A stretch of 64,000 nt of DNA, from assembly GCF_018918125.1 (NCBI RefSeq), contig NZ_JAHLQA010000034.1, positions 1 to 64,000 on the forward strand, in the 5' to 3' direction. Of the stretch, positions 40,496-48,754 are shown piece by piece. The notes beneath the pieces were generated by a model, which worked only from the letters and a program-made list of their open reading frames with translations, was not told the origin of the DNA and ran no database searches. The translations under genes were made by a program, and so were the position numbers. Each line of letters opens with the position of its first letter. Position 1 is the first letter of the stretch. This DNA is from Blautia sp. MSJ-19 (GTDB lineage: Bacteria > Bacillota > Clostridia > Lachnospirales > Lachnospiraceae).

Positions 40496-40672
40496 ATGAG
40501 TCCAAGAACAGGCAGACCGAAAAGTGATAATCCTAAATCAGAACAGATTAAGATTAGAGCAACAAAGCAAGATAAAGCATTGCTGGAAGCGTGCTGTGAG
40601 GTAACGGGAAAAACACAGTACGAGGTTGTTATGGAAGGAATCAACAAGGTTTATGCCGAGAACAAGAAATAA
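40496..40672 (+). CDS. Ribbon-helix-helix (Arc/CopG-like) repressor 2
   Basis: The 58-aa protein starts MSPRTGRPKSDNPKSEQIK, with strand SEQIKIRATKQDK and helices LLEACCEVTGKTQYEVVMEG. It is a clear paralogue of the protein at 40110 and is diverged in the strand that reads DNA. AGTGAGGTGAAAAAT precedes the ATG at 40496. It probably represses its own promoter through the GTGTAC repeats and, with the opposing RNA, controls the downstream ORF6N gene. Confidence 0.86.
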   Translation: MSPRTGRPKSDNPKSEQIKIRATKQDKALLEACCEVTGKTQYEVVMEGINKVYAENKK

Positions 40673-40729
40673 GAGCGTTACCACCCTGAGAAAGTTGTAA
40701 ACGCTCTTACCCTGCGAGGAAAATCCTCT
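40663..40729 (-). ncRNA. Predicted sar-like antisense RNA 2
   Basis: The minus-strand promoter at 40736-40764 would start RNA near 40729 that reads a GAGGA/TCCTC hairpin and then a perfect 9-bp stem (AAGAGCGTT/AACGCTCTT; 40708-40700 with 40679-40671) with a 20-nt loop, followed by ATTTCTTGTT. Size and structure copy antisense RNA 1. It would be complementary to the leader between RHH2 and the antirepressor. Confidence 0.5.
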
Positions 40730-40735
40730 GAAAAT

Positions 40736-40764
40736 ATTATAACATTCAAAGGTTTTTCTCGCAA
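40736..40764 (-). promoter_or_regulatory. Consensus antisense promoter 2
   Basis: Reading leftward, TTGCGA (40764-40759) and TATAAT (40741-40736) are 17 bp apart. Copy 1 has the same spacing and the same -10, although the spacer sequence has diverged. Confidence 0.55.
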
Positions 40765-40791
40765 TCAAAACTTGAAAGTGAGGAAAGAAAA

Positions 40792-41520
40792 ATGCAGTTA
40801 CCTAAGGTACTAGAAGTAAAGGGAGTTAGAGTTTTAACATCACAGCAATTGGCTGAAATGTATGGCACAACACGAAAACTGATTTCATATAACTTTCATT
40901 ACAATAAAGATAAATATGTAAAAGGGAAACATTACATAGAGTTGGTTGGAGAGGAATTGAAGCAGTTTAAAAGGTGTCTTGAATTTCAAGACAGTTCAAA
41001 ATTTGCTAGTACATTAAATCTCTGGACAGAAAAAGGAGCTTTGCTCCATGCGAAATCTCTCAACACAGACAAGGCATGGCAGGTATATGATTACCTGGTG
41101 GACTTCTATTTCAGAGCTAAGGAGAAAGAACCTGAGATTCCAGAGAAGAAAGAAGTAGTACCGACGAAGGTTAAAACAGAGCCGGTTAAGAAAAAGATTG
41201 TAGTTCCATATATGGAAGAACCGATATTTGTTTTTAAGAATCTGTTGGCACTTGCGGATGAGCAGGGCATTACATTGAAGCTTAAAGATATTGCAGGATA
41301 TTCCAGTATTTTAAGAGGAAATCGAATAGCCGTTAGAAAACATCAGCTATTTGAAAAAGTGGTATATGAAGCAGCATACGAACTGGCACATTATTTTATT
41401 CATTATGATCAGGGCGATATGGTGAATAGTCCGTTGGAAAAAGATTATAACAAACAGGCTGAACGTGCTGCATTTATGATGATCCGGATGCTGGATATCA
41501 AAGCAAAACAGAGTTATTAA
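40792..41520 (+). CDS. ORF6N-domain phage antirepressor
   Basis: Residues 1-110 form an ORF6N domain (VRVLTSQQLAEMYGTTRKLI, FNYNK-like HYNKDKYVKGKHY, LWTEKGALLHAKSLNTDKAW). A Lys/Pro/Glu linker (about 113-143) leads to a unique C-terminal helical domain (LALADEQGITLKLKDIAGYS). ORF6N proteins act as phage antirepressors that inactivate the lysogeny repressor. The gene lies downstream of two RHH repressors and two opposing RNAs, the arrangement of P22 immI. GTGAGGAAAGAAAA precedes the ATG. Confidence 0.85.
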   Translation: MQLPKVLEVKGVRVLTSQQLAEMYGTTRKLISYNFHYNKDKYVKGKHYIELVGEELKQFKRCLEFQDSSKFASTLNLWTEKGALLHAKSLNTDKAWQVYDYLVDFYFRAKEKEPEIPEKKEVVPTKVKTEPVKKKIVVPYMEEPIFVFKNLLALADEQGITLKLKDIAGYSSILRGNRIAVRKHQLFEKVVYEAAYELAHYFIHYDQGDMVNSPLEKDYNKQAERAAFMMIRMLDIKAKQSY

Positions 41521-41532
41521 ATAGGAAGAAAT

Positions 41533-41555
41533 CCCGGCAGGTACCCACTGCCGGG
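41533..41555. terminator. GC-rich hairpin after the antirepressor gene
   Basis: CCCGGCAG and CTGCCGGG form a perfect 8-bp stem around GTACCCA. No T-run follows on either strand, so it may protect the transcript end or be a weak terminator. The next 160 bp to the attachment site contain no gene. Confidence 0.45.
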
Positions 41556-41721
41556 AGGATATTGTATCATCGTTTCGTGTGAACTTTCGTGAGAACCAGT
41601 GTGGATTTTATATGTTTTCCTGCACTTCATCCTGTAATACAGAACATAATAAAAACATTGAATTTACAAGGGTTTCCAGACTTTCCTTGTATTTACTGGT
41701 GTTTGCGAAATTCCTCAAAAA

Positions 41722-41745
41722 CCGGTTCGAGTCCGGCCAGCGGCA
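41722..41745 (+). other. attR: 3' end of a tRNA gene (probably tRNA-Leu)
   Basis: CCGGTTCGAGTCCGG is a T-arm, and the following CAGCGGC plus A is an acceptor 3' strand and discriminator; the acceptor would begin GCCGCTG, as in many tRNA-Leu genes. The base before the T-stem (A41721) cannot pair, and nothing upstream resembles the rest of a tRNA. This is the remnant left by integration in a tRNA 3' end, with the intact gene expected at attL outside the window. Confidence 0.72.
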
Positions 41746-41751
41746 CTCCAG

Positions 41752-41779
41752 GCTCCCTGAATATTCGGGGAGCTTTTTT
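41752..41779 (+). terminator. Intrinsic terminator of the interrupted tRNA gene
   Basis: GCTCCC and GGGAGC form the stem with TGAATATTCG between (inner GAATATTC palindrome), followed by TTTTTT. It is chromosomal and originally ended the tRNA transcript. Confidence 0.85.
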
Positions 41780-41806
41780 GTTGTAAAAAAATATGTATTG
41801 TATAAT
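41778..41806 (+). promoter_or_regulatory. Candidate ftsH promoter
   Basis: TTGTTG (41778-41783) and TATAAT (41801-41806) are 17 bp apart, giving a leader of about 150 nt before ftsH. Confidence 0.45.
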
Positions 41807-41963
41807 ATTGAAGATTCTTTATGAAAAGTTTATAAAAATTCATAGAATGAACATTGAATAACTGTTGAAAAAATGGTATGGTACATGACATAAATGATTT
41901 CAAAAGAATCTGGCAATACTTAATGCCAGAGATTGTTTTGAAGATATGGAGGACAGAAGATAA

Positions 41964-43886
41964 ATGAAGTTCGGTAACAAGAAACCAGAGAAAATACCTA
42001 TGTATGTGTATTATATCATCGCAGGTATTATTATCGTCCTTCTGAATATGCTTGTTGTTCCGGCAGTGCAGGAGCGAAGTGTACAGAAGACGGATTATTC
42101 TACTTTTATTCAAAATGTAGAAGATGGCAACGTGACAAAAGCTACGGTAGAAGAGAACTATATCTATTATGAAATGAAGAATACAGATTCCGGAGAGAGT
42201 ACTCTGTGCAAGACCGTCAAAATGGATGATTCAGACCTTGTTAATCGTCTGTTAGATGCCGGTGTGACAATGGATGAAGTACTTCCGGAAAGCCCTTCTA
42301 TTTTTATGACATTGCTTCTCAGTTATGTAGTTCCGATTGTTATTTTTATCTTTATCGGACGCTGGCTGAGCAAGAAGATGATGTCATCTATGGGTGGAGG
42401 ACCTGGTGGAGCGATGTCGTTTGGGAAGAGCAATGCCAAAGTGTACGTCAAATCTTCTACAGGAATCAAATTCTCTGATGTAGCGGGAGAGGATGAAGCA
42501 AAGGATCTTTTAACAGAAATCGTTGATTATCTGCATAATCCTCAGAAATACACAGAAATCGGTGCTTCCATGCCAAAGGGAGCTCTTCTTGTAGGACCTC
42601 CTGGAACAGGAAAGACTCTTCTTGCCAAAGCCGTTGCCGGTGAGGCGGAAGTACCGTTCTTTTCTATTTCCGGTTCTGAATTCGTGGAGATGTTTGTCGG
42701 TATGGGTGCTGCCAAAGTGCGTGACCTTTTCAAACAGGCCAACGAAAAGGCCCCATGTATCGTATTTATTGATGAGATTGATACTATCGGTAAAAAACGT
42801 GATGGTGCTGGGTTCACAGGCGGTAATGATGAACGTGAACAGACATTGAATCAGCTGCTGACGGAGATGGATGGTTTTGACGGATCAAAGGGAGTTGTTA
42901 TTCTGGCAGCAACCAACCGTCCGGATTCTCTTGATCCGGCGCTTCTTCGCCCGGGACGTTTTGACAGACGAATTCCTGTAGAACTTCCGGATCTTCAGGG
43001 ACGTGAGGAAATTCTCAAAGTACATGCAAAGAAGATTAAGATTGCGGATTCTGTACGTTTTGATGATATTGCCAAAGCAGCGGCAGGTGCATCTGGTGCA
43101 GAACTTGCAAATATTGTCAATGAAGCAGCGCTTCGTGCAGTACGTGACGGACGTAAATTTGCGACTCAGGCTGATTTTGAAGAAAGCATTGAAGTTGTTA
43201 TTGCAGGATATCAGAAAAAGAATCGTGTTCTTTCCAATAAAGAAAAGCTGATCGTATCCTATCATGAGATTGGACATGCACTGGTAGCTGCCAAGCAGAC
43301 TGAATCGGCTCCGGTACACAAGATTACGATCATTCCGCGAACTTCCGGTGCACTGGGATATACCATGCAGGTGGATGATAATGAACATTATCTGATGTCC
43401 AAAGAAGAATTAGAAAACAAAATTGCAACATTTACCGGTGGACGTGCAGCAGAAGAGCTGATATTCCATTCGATTACAACAGGAGCTTCCAACGATATTG
43501 AACAGGCAACCAAAATTGCCAGAGCAATGATTTCCCGTTACGGTATGAGCGATGATTTTGATATGGTAGCAATGGAGAGTGTCAGCAATCAGTATCTTGG
43601 CGGGGATTCCAGCCTGGCTTGCTCTTTTGAAACGCAGACTCTTCTGGATAAAAAGGTTGTGGAACTCGTTCGAACGCAGCATGAGAAAGCATTGAAGATT
43701 CTTCAGGATAATATCGGAAAACTTCATGAGCTGGCACAGTATCTTTACGAACATGAGACAATTACCGGGGATGAATTCATGAAGATTCTGGAAGCACCTG
43801 CACCTGCACTTGCAGAATCACAGACTGAAAAACCTGCAGTTACAGAAATACAGGATGCGCAGTCAGAGAACGAAAAAGATAATTAA
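41964..43886 (+). CDS. ftsH: ATP-dependent zinc metalloprotease FtsH
   Basis: The 640-aa membrane protease has an N-terminal membrane helix (about 15-33), an extracytoplasmic domain, a second helix (about 110-132), the AAA domain with GPPGTGKT near 210 and the arginine-finger region RPGRFDRR, and the zinc site HEIGH near 434. It forms a hexamer that degrades misfolded membrane and regulatory proteins. Length fits the family. The C-terminal tail is Pro/Ala/Glu-rich. It is the first chromosomal gene right of the prophage. Confidence 0.96.
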   Translation: MKFGNKKPEKIPMYVYYIIAGIIIVLLNMLVVPAVQERSVQKTDYSTFIQNVEDGNVTKATVEENYIYYEMKNTDSGESTLCKTVKMDDSDLVNRLLDAGVTMDEVLPESPSIFMTLLLSYVVPIVIFIFIGRWLSKKMMSSMGGGPGGAMSFGKSNAKVYVKSSTGIKFSDVAGEDEAKDLLTEIVDYLHNPQKYTEIGASMPKGALLVGPPGTGKTLLAKAVAGEAEVPFFSISGSEFVEMFVGMGAAKVRDLFKQANEKAPCIVFIDEIDTIGKKRDGAGFTGGNDEREQTLNQLLTEMDGFDGSKGVVILAATNRPDSLDPALLRPGRFDRRIPVELPDLQGREEILKVHAKKIKIADSVRFDDIAKAAAGASGAELANIVNEAALRAVRDGRKFATQADFEESIEVVIAGYQKKNRVLSNKEKLIVSYHEIGHALVAAKQTESAPVHKITIIPRTSGALGYTMQVDDNEHYLMSKEELENKIATFTGGRAAEELIFHSITTGASNDIEQATKIARAMISRYGMSDDFDMVAMESVSNQYLGGDSSLACSFETQTLLDKKVVELVRTQHEKALKILQDNIGKLHELAQYLYEHETITGDEFMKILEAPAPALAESQTEKPAVTEIQDAQSENEKDN

Positions 43887-43901
43887 ATCAAGTAAGTAAA
43901 T

Positions 43902-43973
43902 AAAGAAGCGTTCCAGCTGAACGGTTATCTCGTATGATTTCCGACGAAACCTCAGTTGTGATACGCTTCTTTT
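43902..43973 (+). terminator. Terminator after ftsH
   Basis: AAAGAAGCGT and ACGCTTCTTT close a hairpin with a long internal loop, followed by a T-run to about 43975. Confidence 0.7.
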
Positions 43974-44020
43974 TGTGCTATACTACAAGGAAATGGGATT
44001 TGGCAAAAGGAGGGAGAACA

Positions 44021-44377
44021 TTGTCTGACATTGACTGCAGAATAGCAGAAAGTATGGTTACAAAATACATCAATCACACATTATCGATCAATGAACTGGA
44101 AGAATTTCTGGATCATATAGAACATTGTTCTTCCTGTTACGATGAACTTGAGACATATTTTATTGTCCATGAAGCAATTCAGCAGCTTGACGAAAAAGAT
44201 GATGGTTCGGTTCTGGATTTCCGGGAACTTCTGGAGCAGGATATTCGTCGGACACGCAGACATATCCGTCAGAAACGCTGGCTACATTTTCTGTCGGTGC
44301 TTCTTTTTTCAGCAGTGTTGATTGCTGTAGCAGTATTTGCGATATTTCTGGCTATGGAAATAAAACATTTTTTATAA
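44021..44377 (+). CDS. Zinc-finger anti-sigma-like membrane protein
   Basis: Residues ~20-45 carry a zf-HC2-type pattern (LEEFLDHIEHCSSC, with H-x3-C-x2-C) of anti-sigma factors. The C-terminal LSVLLFSAVLIAVAVFAIFL is a membrane helix, so the zinc domain is cytoplasmic. The TTG at 44021 follows AAAAGGAGGGAG; an earlier ATG at 43934 is inside the ftsH terminator and is rejected. No sigma factor gene is adjacent; polA follows by 23 bp. Confidence 0.75.
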   Translation: MSDIDCRIAESMVTKYINHTLSINELEEFLDHIEHCSSCYDELETYFIVHEAIQQLDEKDDGSVLDFRELLEQDIRRTRRHIRQKRWLHFLSVLLFSAVLIAVAVFAIFLAMEIKHFL

Positions 44378-44399
44378 ACCGAAACAGGAGGACGTTAAT

Positions 44400-47039
44400 T
44401 TGAGTGACAAAATTTTGCTGATAGATGGACACAGTATTTTGAATCGTGCTTTTTATGGGCTCCCGGATCTGACGAATGCAGAGGGAAAACATACAGGGGC
44501 AGTTTATGGCTTTCTGAATATTCTTTTTCGTATTCTCGAAGAAGAAAAACCGCAGTATCTGACTGTGGCATTTGACCTGCACGAACCAACTTTTCGTCAT
44601 AAGATGTTTGAGGCATACAAGGGTACTCGCAAACCGATGCCGGAAGAACTGAGAGAACAGGTGCCGCTGATTAAAGAAATGCTTACGGCAATGGGAATCA
44701 AAATTGTTTCCAAAGGCGGTTATGAAGCGGATGATTTGTTGGGTACACTGGCTGTCCGAAGTGAAAAAGCGGGAATGGATGTCACGATTCTGTCAGGTGA
44801 CCGCGACCTTCTTCAGCTTGCAACAGAAAAAGTTATGATCCGTCTGCCAAAAACATCACGTGGAAAGACAACGATTGAAAATTTTCATGCTGCGGAAGTA
44901 TTGGAAAAGTATCAGGTAACTCCGCCTCAGATCATTGAACTGAAAGCGCTGATGGGGGACTCAGCAGATAATATCCCGGGAATTCCGGGAGTTGGAGAAA
45001 AGACAGCGACCAAAATGATAGTTGCATTTGGTTCAATTGAAAATGCCTATGCGCATCTGGAAGAGATTAAGCCTAATAAAGCTCGTGAATCTCTTCGTGA
45101 ACATTATGATATGGCAGAGCTTAGCAAGACGCTTGCCACGATTAATACAGACAGTCCGTTAGAATATTCGTATGAAGAAGCAAGACTCGGCAATCTGTAT
45201 ACTCCGGAAGCGTATCAGCTTTGTAAACAGCTTGAATTTAAAAATCTTCTCGGAAGATTTGATTCTTCTGCAGTTCCTGAGAGCGGAGTAGAGACAAATT
45301 TCTTTGTCTGCAGTGATTTGAGCGGAGTAGATTCACTGTTTCAAAAAGCATCTGCAAAAGACTATGTTGGTGTGGCTCTTCTTTCTGACAAAGAGGGTGT
45401 TTATGGGCTTGGTCTGGCACTTGCAGGTGAAGAAATCTATTATATTCCGGCAGAGGGGCTTCTGACCGGAGAGTATCTGTGCGGAGCACTGAAGGAGCTT
45501 GCCGGACGGACGGTTCTCTGTGCACTTGATGTAAAAGTTATGCTGAAATATGTCTGCTTGGAGGATTCCGGACATGTGTTTGATACAGGGGTCGGTGTTT
45601 ACTTATTGAACCCGTTAAAATCCTCCTATAGTTTTGATGATATTGCAAGGGAATACCTCAACGGAGCCTTATTCCCGACACGTATGGACCTTCTTGGTAA
45701 GGAGTCTTTAAAAGCGGCCTGGGAAAAATCTGCGGAGGGACTGATGCCATATGCCTGCTATCTGGCATACACTGCATATGCAACCAGAGAACCAATCGAA
45801 AAAGCTTTAAAAGAGGCAGAAATGTGGCCGGTTTATACGGAAATTGAACTTCCGTTGATTTTTACCCTGAATTCCATGGAACAGTGGGGAATCTGTGTGA
45901 AAGGTGAGGAACTCAGGGCATATGGGGAAAAGTTGAGAGTCCGTATTGCGGAACTTGAAAAACTGATTTACGAAAAAGCGGGAGAAGAGTTTAATATTAA
46001 TTCTCCAAAACAGCTGGGTGTGATACTTTTTGAAAAGATGGGAATTTCCGGAGGCAAAAAAACCAAGACAGGTTATTCTACCGCTGCGGATATTCTGGAA
46101 AAGCTGGCTCCGGAACAGCCAATAATAAAAGATATTCTGGAATATCGGCAGCTTACAAAACTGAAATCCACTTATGCAGATGGGCTAAGTGCGGTGATTG
46201 AGGCTGACGGAAGGATTCATTCAACTTTTAATCAGACGATTACGGCAACTGGACGTATCAGCAGTACGGAACCGAATCTGCAGAATATTCCGGTACGTAT
46301 GGAACTTGGGCGTCTGATTCGTAAAGTGTTTGTGCCGGAAGATGGATACGTATTTTTGGATGCGGATTATTCCCAGATTGAGCTCCGTGTGCTTGCACAT
46401 ATGTCCGGTGATGAAAAACTGATTCAGGCATACCGTGAGGCAGAAGACATCCACAGGCTGACTGCATCCCAGGTTTTTCATGTGCCATTTGATGAAGTTA
46501 CTGATCTGCAGCGAAGAAATGCGAAGGCTGTTAACTTCGGAATCGTGTATGGTATCAGTTCGTTTGGGTTGAGTCAGGACTTAAGTATTACGCGCAAGGA
46601 GGCAGCAGAATATATCGAAAATTATTTTGAGACATACCCAAAGATCAAAGGCTTTCTTGACGGACTTGTAGAGACAGGAAAAGAAAAAGGGTACGTTTCC
46701 ACGATGTTTGGACGTCGCAGACCGATTCCGGAGTTGAAATCAGGCAATTTCATGCAACGTTCATTTGGCGAGCGTGTAGCAATGAATTCACCGATCCAGG
46801 GTACGGCAGCTGATATCATCAAGATTGCAATGAATCGTGTATACCAGCGCCTGAAACAAGAAGGATTACAGTCCAGGCTGGTCCTTCAGGTTCATGATGA
46901 GCTTCTGATCGAAACAAAGAAAGAAGAAGTAGAAATTGTATCACATATTCTTGAAGAAGAAATGAAAGGTGCAGCACATCTCTCGGTAGAACTGGATGTG
47001 GATATGCATGAGGGAAAAAGCTGGTACGAAGCAAAATGA
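44400..47039 (+). CDS. polA: DNA polymerase I
   Basis: The 879-aa enzyme has the 5'-3' exonuclease domain (about 1-290, ADDLLGTLA, GDSADNIPGIPGVG). The 3'-5' exonuclease-like domain (about 300-470) lacks the catalytic acidic residues, as in many Firmicutes. The polymerase domain follows, with motif A DADYSQIELR near 652, motif B RRNAKAVNFGIVYG near 704 and motif C QVHDELL near 829. It fills gaps in repair and removes RNA primers. TTG 44400 follows AGGAGGACGTTAA. It heads a run with coaE and a WalJ-like gene. Confidence 0.96.
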   Translation: MSDKILLIDGHSILNRAFYGLPDLTNAEGKHTGAVYGFLNILFRILEEEKPQYLTVAFDLHEPTFRHKMFEAYKGTRKPMPEELREQVPLIKEMLTAMGIKIVSKGGYEADDLLGTLAVRSEKAGMDVTILSGDRDLLQLATEKVMIRLPKTSRGKTTIENFHAAEVLEKYQVTPPQIIELKALMGDSADNIPGIPGVGEKTATKMIVAFGSIENAYAHLEEIKPNKARESLREHYDMAELSKTLATINTDSPLEYSYEEARLGNLYTPEAYQLCKQLEFKNLLGRFDSSAVPESGVETNFFVCSDLSGVDSLFQKASAKDYVGVALLSDKEGVYGLGLALAGEEIYYIPAEGLLTGEYLCGALKELAGRTVLCALDVKVMLKYVCLEDSGHVFDTGVGVYLLNPLKSSYSFDDIAREYLNGALFPTRMDLLGKESLKAAWEKSAEGLMPYACYLAYTAYATREPIEKALKEAEMWPVYTEIELPLIFTLNSMEQWGICVKGEELRAYGEKLRVRIAELEKLIYEKAGEEFNINSPKQLGVILFEKMGISGGKKTKTGYSTAADILEKLAPEQPIIKDILEYRQLTKLKSTYADGLSAVIEADGRIHSTFNQTITATGRISSTEPNLQNIPVRMELGRLIRKVFVPEDGYVFLDADYSQIELRVLAHMSGDEKLIQAYREAEDIHRLTASQVFHVPFDEVTDLQRRNAKAVNFGIVYGISSFGLSQDLSITRKEAAEYIENYFETYPKIKGFLDGLVETGKEKGYVSTMFGRRRPIPELKSGNFMQRSFGERVAMNSPIQGTAADIIKIAMNRVYQRLKQEGLQSRLVLQVHDELLIETKKEEVEIVSHILEEEMKGAAHLSVELDVDMHEGKSWYEAK

Positions 47040-47053
47040 TGAGGCAGAATTGA

Positions 47054-47644
47054 ATGAAGATTATAGGTATTACCGGTGGTGTAGGAGCCGGCAAAAGTAC
47101 GGTTCTGGATTATTTAAGTCAGAAACATCATGCTTATGTGATCCAGGCTGACAAAGTAGGACATTTGGTGATGGAACCAGAGGGACTATGTTATGAACAG
47201 GTAATTGCATTATTTGGCAGACAAGTGATAAAAGATGACAAAACTATTGACCGCAGGCAGGTTTCTGATGTAGTATTTGGTAATGAGTTAATGCGTCAAA
47301 GTCTTGATGACATTATCCATCCCGCTGTTAAAACATATATATTAGATGAAATCAGACATCAGAAAGAGACAGGATGTGATCTTCTGATCGTAGAGGCAGC
47401 GCTTCTTCTGGAAGAACACTATGAAGAATTTTGTGATGCAGTCTGGTATATCCATACAGATGCGGAGGTTCGCATTCAACGCTTAATGGATAGCAGGGGA
47501 TATACGAGGGCAAAAGCGAAGAGCATTATTGCCAGACAGGCTTCTGAAGAATTTTTCAAAGAACATGCAGATTATATGATTATAAATAATGGTGATCTGC
47601 AAACGACCTGGAACCAGATAGAAGAGGGGATTAAATTATTATGA
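47054..47644 (+). CDS. coaE: Dephospho-CoA kinase
   Basis: The 196-aa enzyme phosphorylates dephospho-CoA in the last step of CoA synthesis. It has the P-loop GGVGAGKST near residues 8-16, DKVGH and the family region IIVEAALLLEE-like (LLIVEAALLLEE), plus the RARAKSII-type lid (YTRAKAKSIIARQ). polA-coaE order is common in Firmicutes. The stop overlaps the next start by four bases. Confidence 0.93.
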   Translation: MKIIGITGGVGAGKSTVLDYLSQKHHAYVIQADKVGHLVMEPEGLCYEQVIALFGRQVIKDDKTIDRRQVSDVVFGNELMRQSLDDIIHPAVKTYILDEIRHQKETGCDLLIVEAALLLEEHYEEFCDAVWYIHTDAEVRIQRLMDSRGYTRAKAKSIIARQASEEFFKEHADYMIINNGDLQTTWNQIEEGIKLL

Positions 47645-48438
47645 GATTTTGCAGTATTGCCAGTGGCAGCAGCGGAAATTGTATATACGTAGGTTCTGAT
47701 AATACTCACGTGTTGGTTGATGCAGGAATCAGCGGCAAAAAGATGGAGACTGGACTTAACAGTCTGGAACTTACCGGACGTGATCTGGACGGTATTCTGA
47801 TTACGCATGAGCATTCGGATCACATCAAAGGACTTGGTGTCATTTCAAGAAAATACGGAATTCCTATCTATGCAACAGGTGGAACCGTAGATGCCATGGA
47901 ACGCACCAATGCGCTTGGTAAGATTCCTGAGGGCATTTTCCATGAGATTCATGAAGATGAACCGTTTATGATTAATGATCTAAAGATAAATCCGTTTACA
48001 ATTCCACATGATGCAGCTCAGCCGGTTGGTTATCGGCTCGAGCATGGCGGACACGCTGTTGGAATTGCGACAGACCTTGGTAAATACAATGACTATATTA
48101 TTGAGAATCTTCAGGGCTTAGATGCACTTCTCCTGGAGGCCAATCATGATATCCGTATGCTTCAGGTTGGAAAATATCCATATTATCTGAAACAGAGAAT
48201 TCTGGGGGACAGAGGACATCTGTCCAACGAAAATGCGGGCAGACTGTTGTGCAGACTTCTGCATGACAATCTCAAGGCAATTTTTCTTGGCCATTTAAGC
48301 AGGGAAAATAACTATGAAGAACTGGCCTATGAAACTGTTTGTTCAGAGGTAACACTGGGAGACAACCCTTACAAATCAAAAGATTTCAGAATTCAGGTAG
48401 CGAAACGGGACTTTGTGTCGGATGTAGTTACCGTATAA
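47641..48438 (+). CDS. MBL-fold hydrolase, WalJ/YycJ-like
   Basis: The 265-aa protein has the metallo-beta-lactamase motif THEHSDHIKG near residues 57-66 and the FCSIASGSSGNCIYVGSD start of the WalJ/YycJ group, a 5'-3' exonuclease-like family linked to wall and DNA homeostasis. Later metal-binding residues (HDAAQPVGY, EANHD, LGHLS) are present. It is coupled to coaE by ATGA. No walRK genes are nearby. Confidence 0.88.
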   Translation: MRFCSIASGSSGNCIYVGSDNTHVLVDAGISGKKMETGLNSLELTGRDLDGILITHEHSDHIKGLGVISRKYGIPIYATGGTVDAMERTNALGKIPEGIFHEIHEDEPFMINDLKINPFTIPHDAAQPVGYRLEHGGHAVGIATDLGKYNDYIIENLQGLDALLLEANHDIRMLQVGKYPYYLKQRILGDRGHLSNENAGRLLCRLLHDNLKAIFLGHLSRENNYEELAYETVCSEVTLGDNPYKSKDFRIQVAKRDFVSDVVTV

Positions 48439-48455
48439 CAGAAAGGAAAAAAGTC

Positions 48456-48728
48456 ATGAAAAAAACAATCATTACAGTAGTAGGAAATGATACCGTAGGA
48501 ATCATTGCAAAAGTATGTACATATCTTGCGGACAACAATGTAAACATTCTGGATATTTCCCAGACTATCGTACAGGGGTATTTTAACATGATGATGGTTG
48601 CAGATACCAGTAAATCTGCAAAAGATGCAGCAACACTCTCTAAAGAGCTTTCTGAAATCGGCGATAAGATCGGCGTAGTGATCCGTTGTCAGCACGAAGA
48701 TATCTTCAATGTAATGCACCGTATTTAA
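48456..48728 (+). CDS. ACT-domain protein
   Basis: The 90-aa protein is a single ACT domain ([20 protein letters not shown]). This family (PF13740-like) is regularly encoded just upstream of the PFL/DUF711 gene, as here with a 26-bp gap. It probably binds a small ligand, perhaps an amino acid, and regulates its partner. CAGAAAGGAAAAAAGTC precedes the ATG. Confidence 0.9.
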   Translation: MKKTIITVVGNDTVGIIAKVCTYLADNNVNILDISQTIVQGYFNMMMVADTSKSAKDAATLSKELSEIGDKIGVVIRCQHEDIFNVMHRI

Positions 48729-48754
48729 GTATCGTACTGAAAAGGAGAGTTGAC

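Larger units (their letters stand above)
1..41745. mobile_element. Prophage of a siphovirus-like phage (right-hand part)
   Basis: The segment holds replication, packaging, head, tail, lysis and immunity genes in phage order and ends in a tRNA 3' remnant that fits attR. Integrase, primary repressor and attL are not seen, so the left end lies beyond position 1. Gp15-type tail protein, tape measure, tail tube and no sheath gene point to a siphovirus. The tape measure of 937 aa predicts a tail of roughly 140 nm by the usual 0.15 nm per residue rule. All head, tail and lysis genes look intact, so the element may be inducible. Confidence 0.93.

Noticed and set aside
41579..41824. Open frames across the attachment site
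   Set aside because: They run through the tRNA remnant and its terminator, have no ribosome site and no recognisable domain.
43934..44020. Upstream ATG extension of the zinc-finger gene
   Set aside because: The extension lies inside the ftsH terminator hairpin and has no ribosome site, whereas TTG 44021 has AAAAGGAGGGAG.
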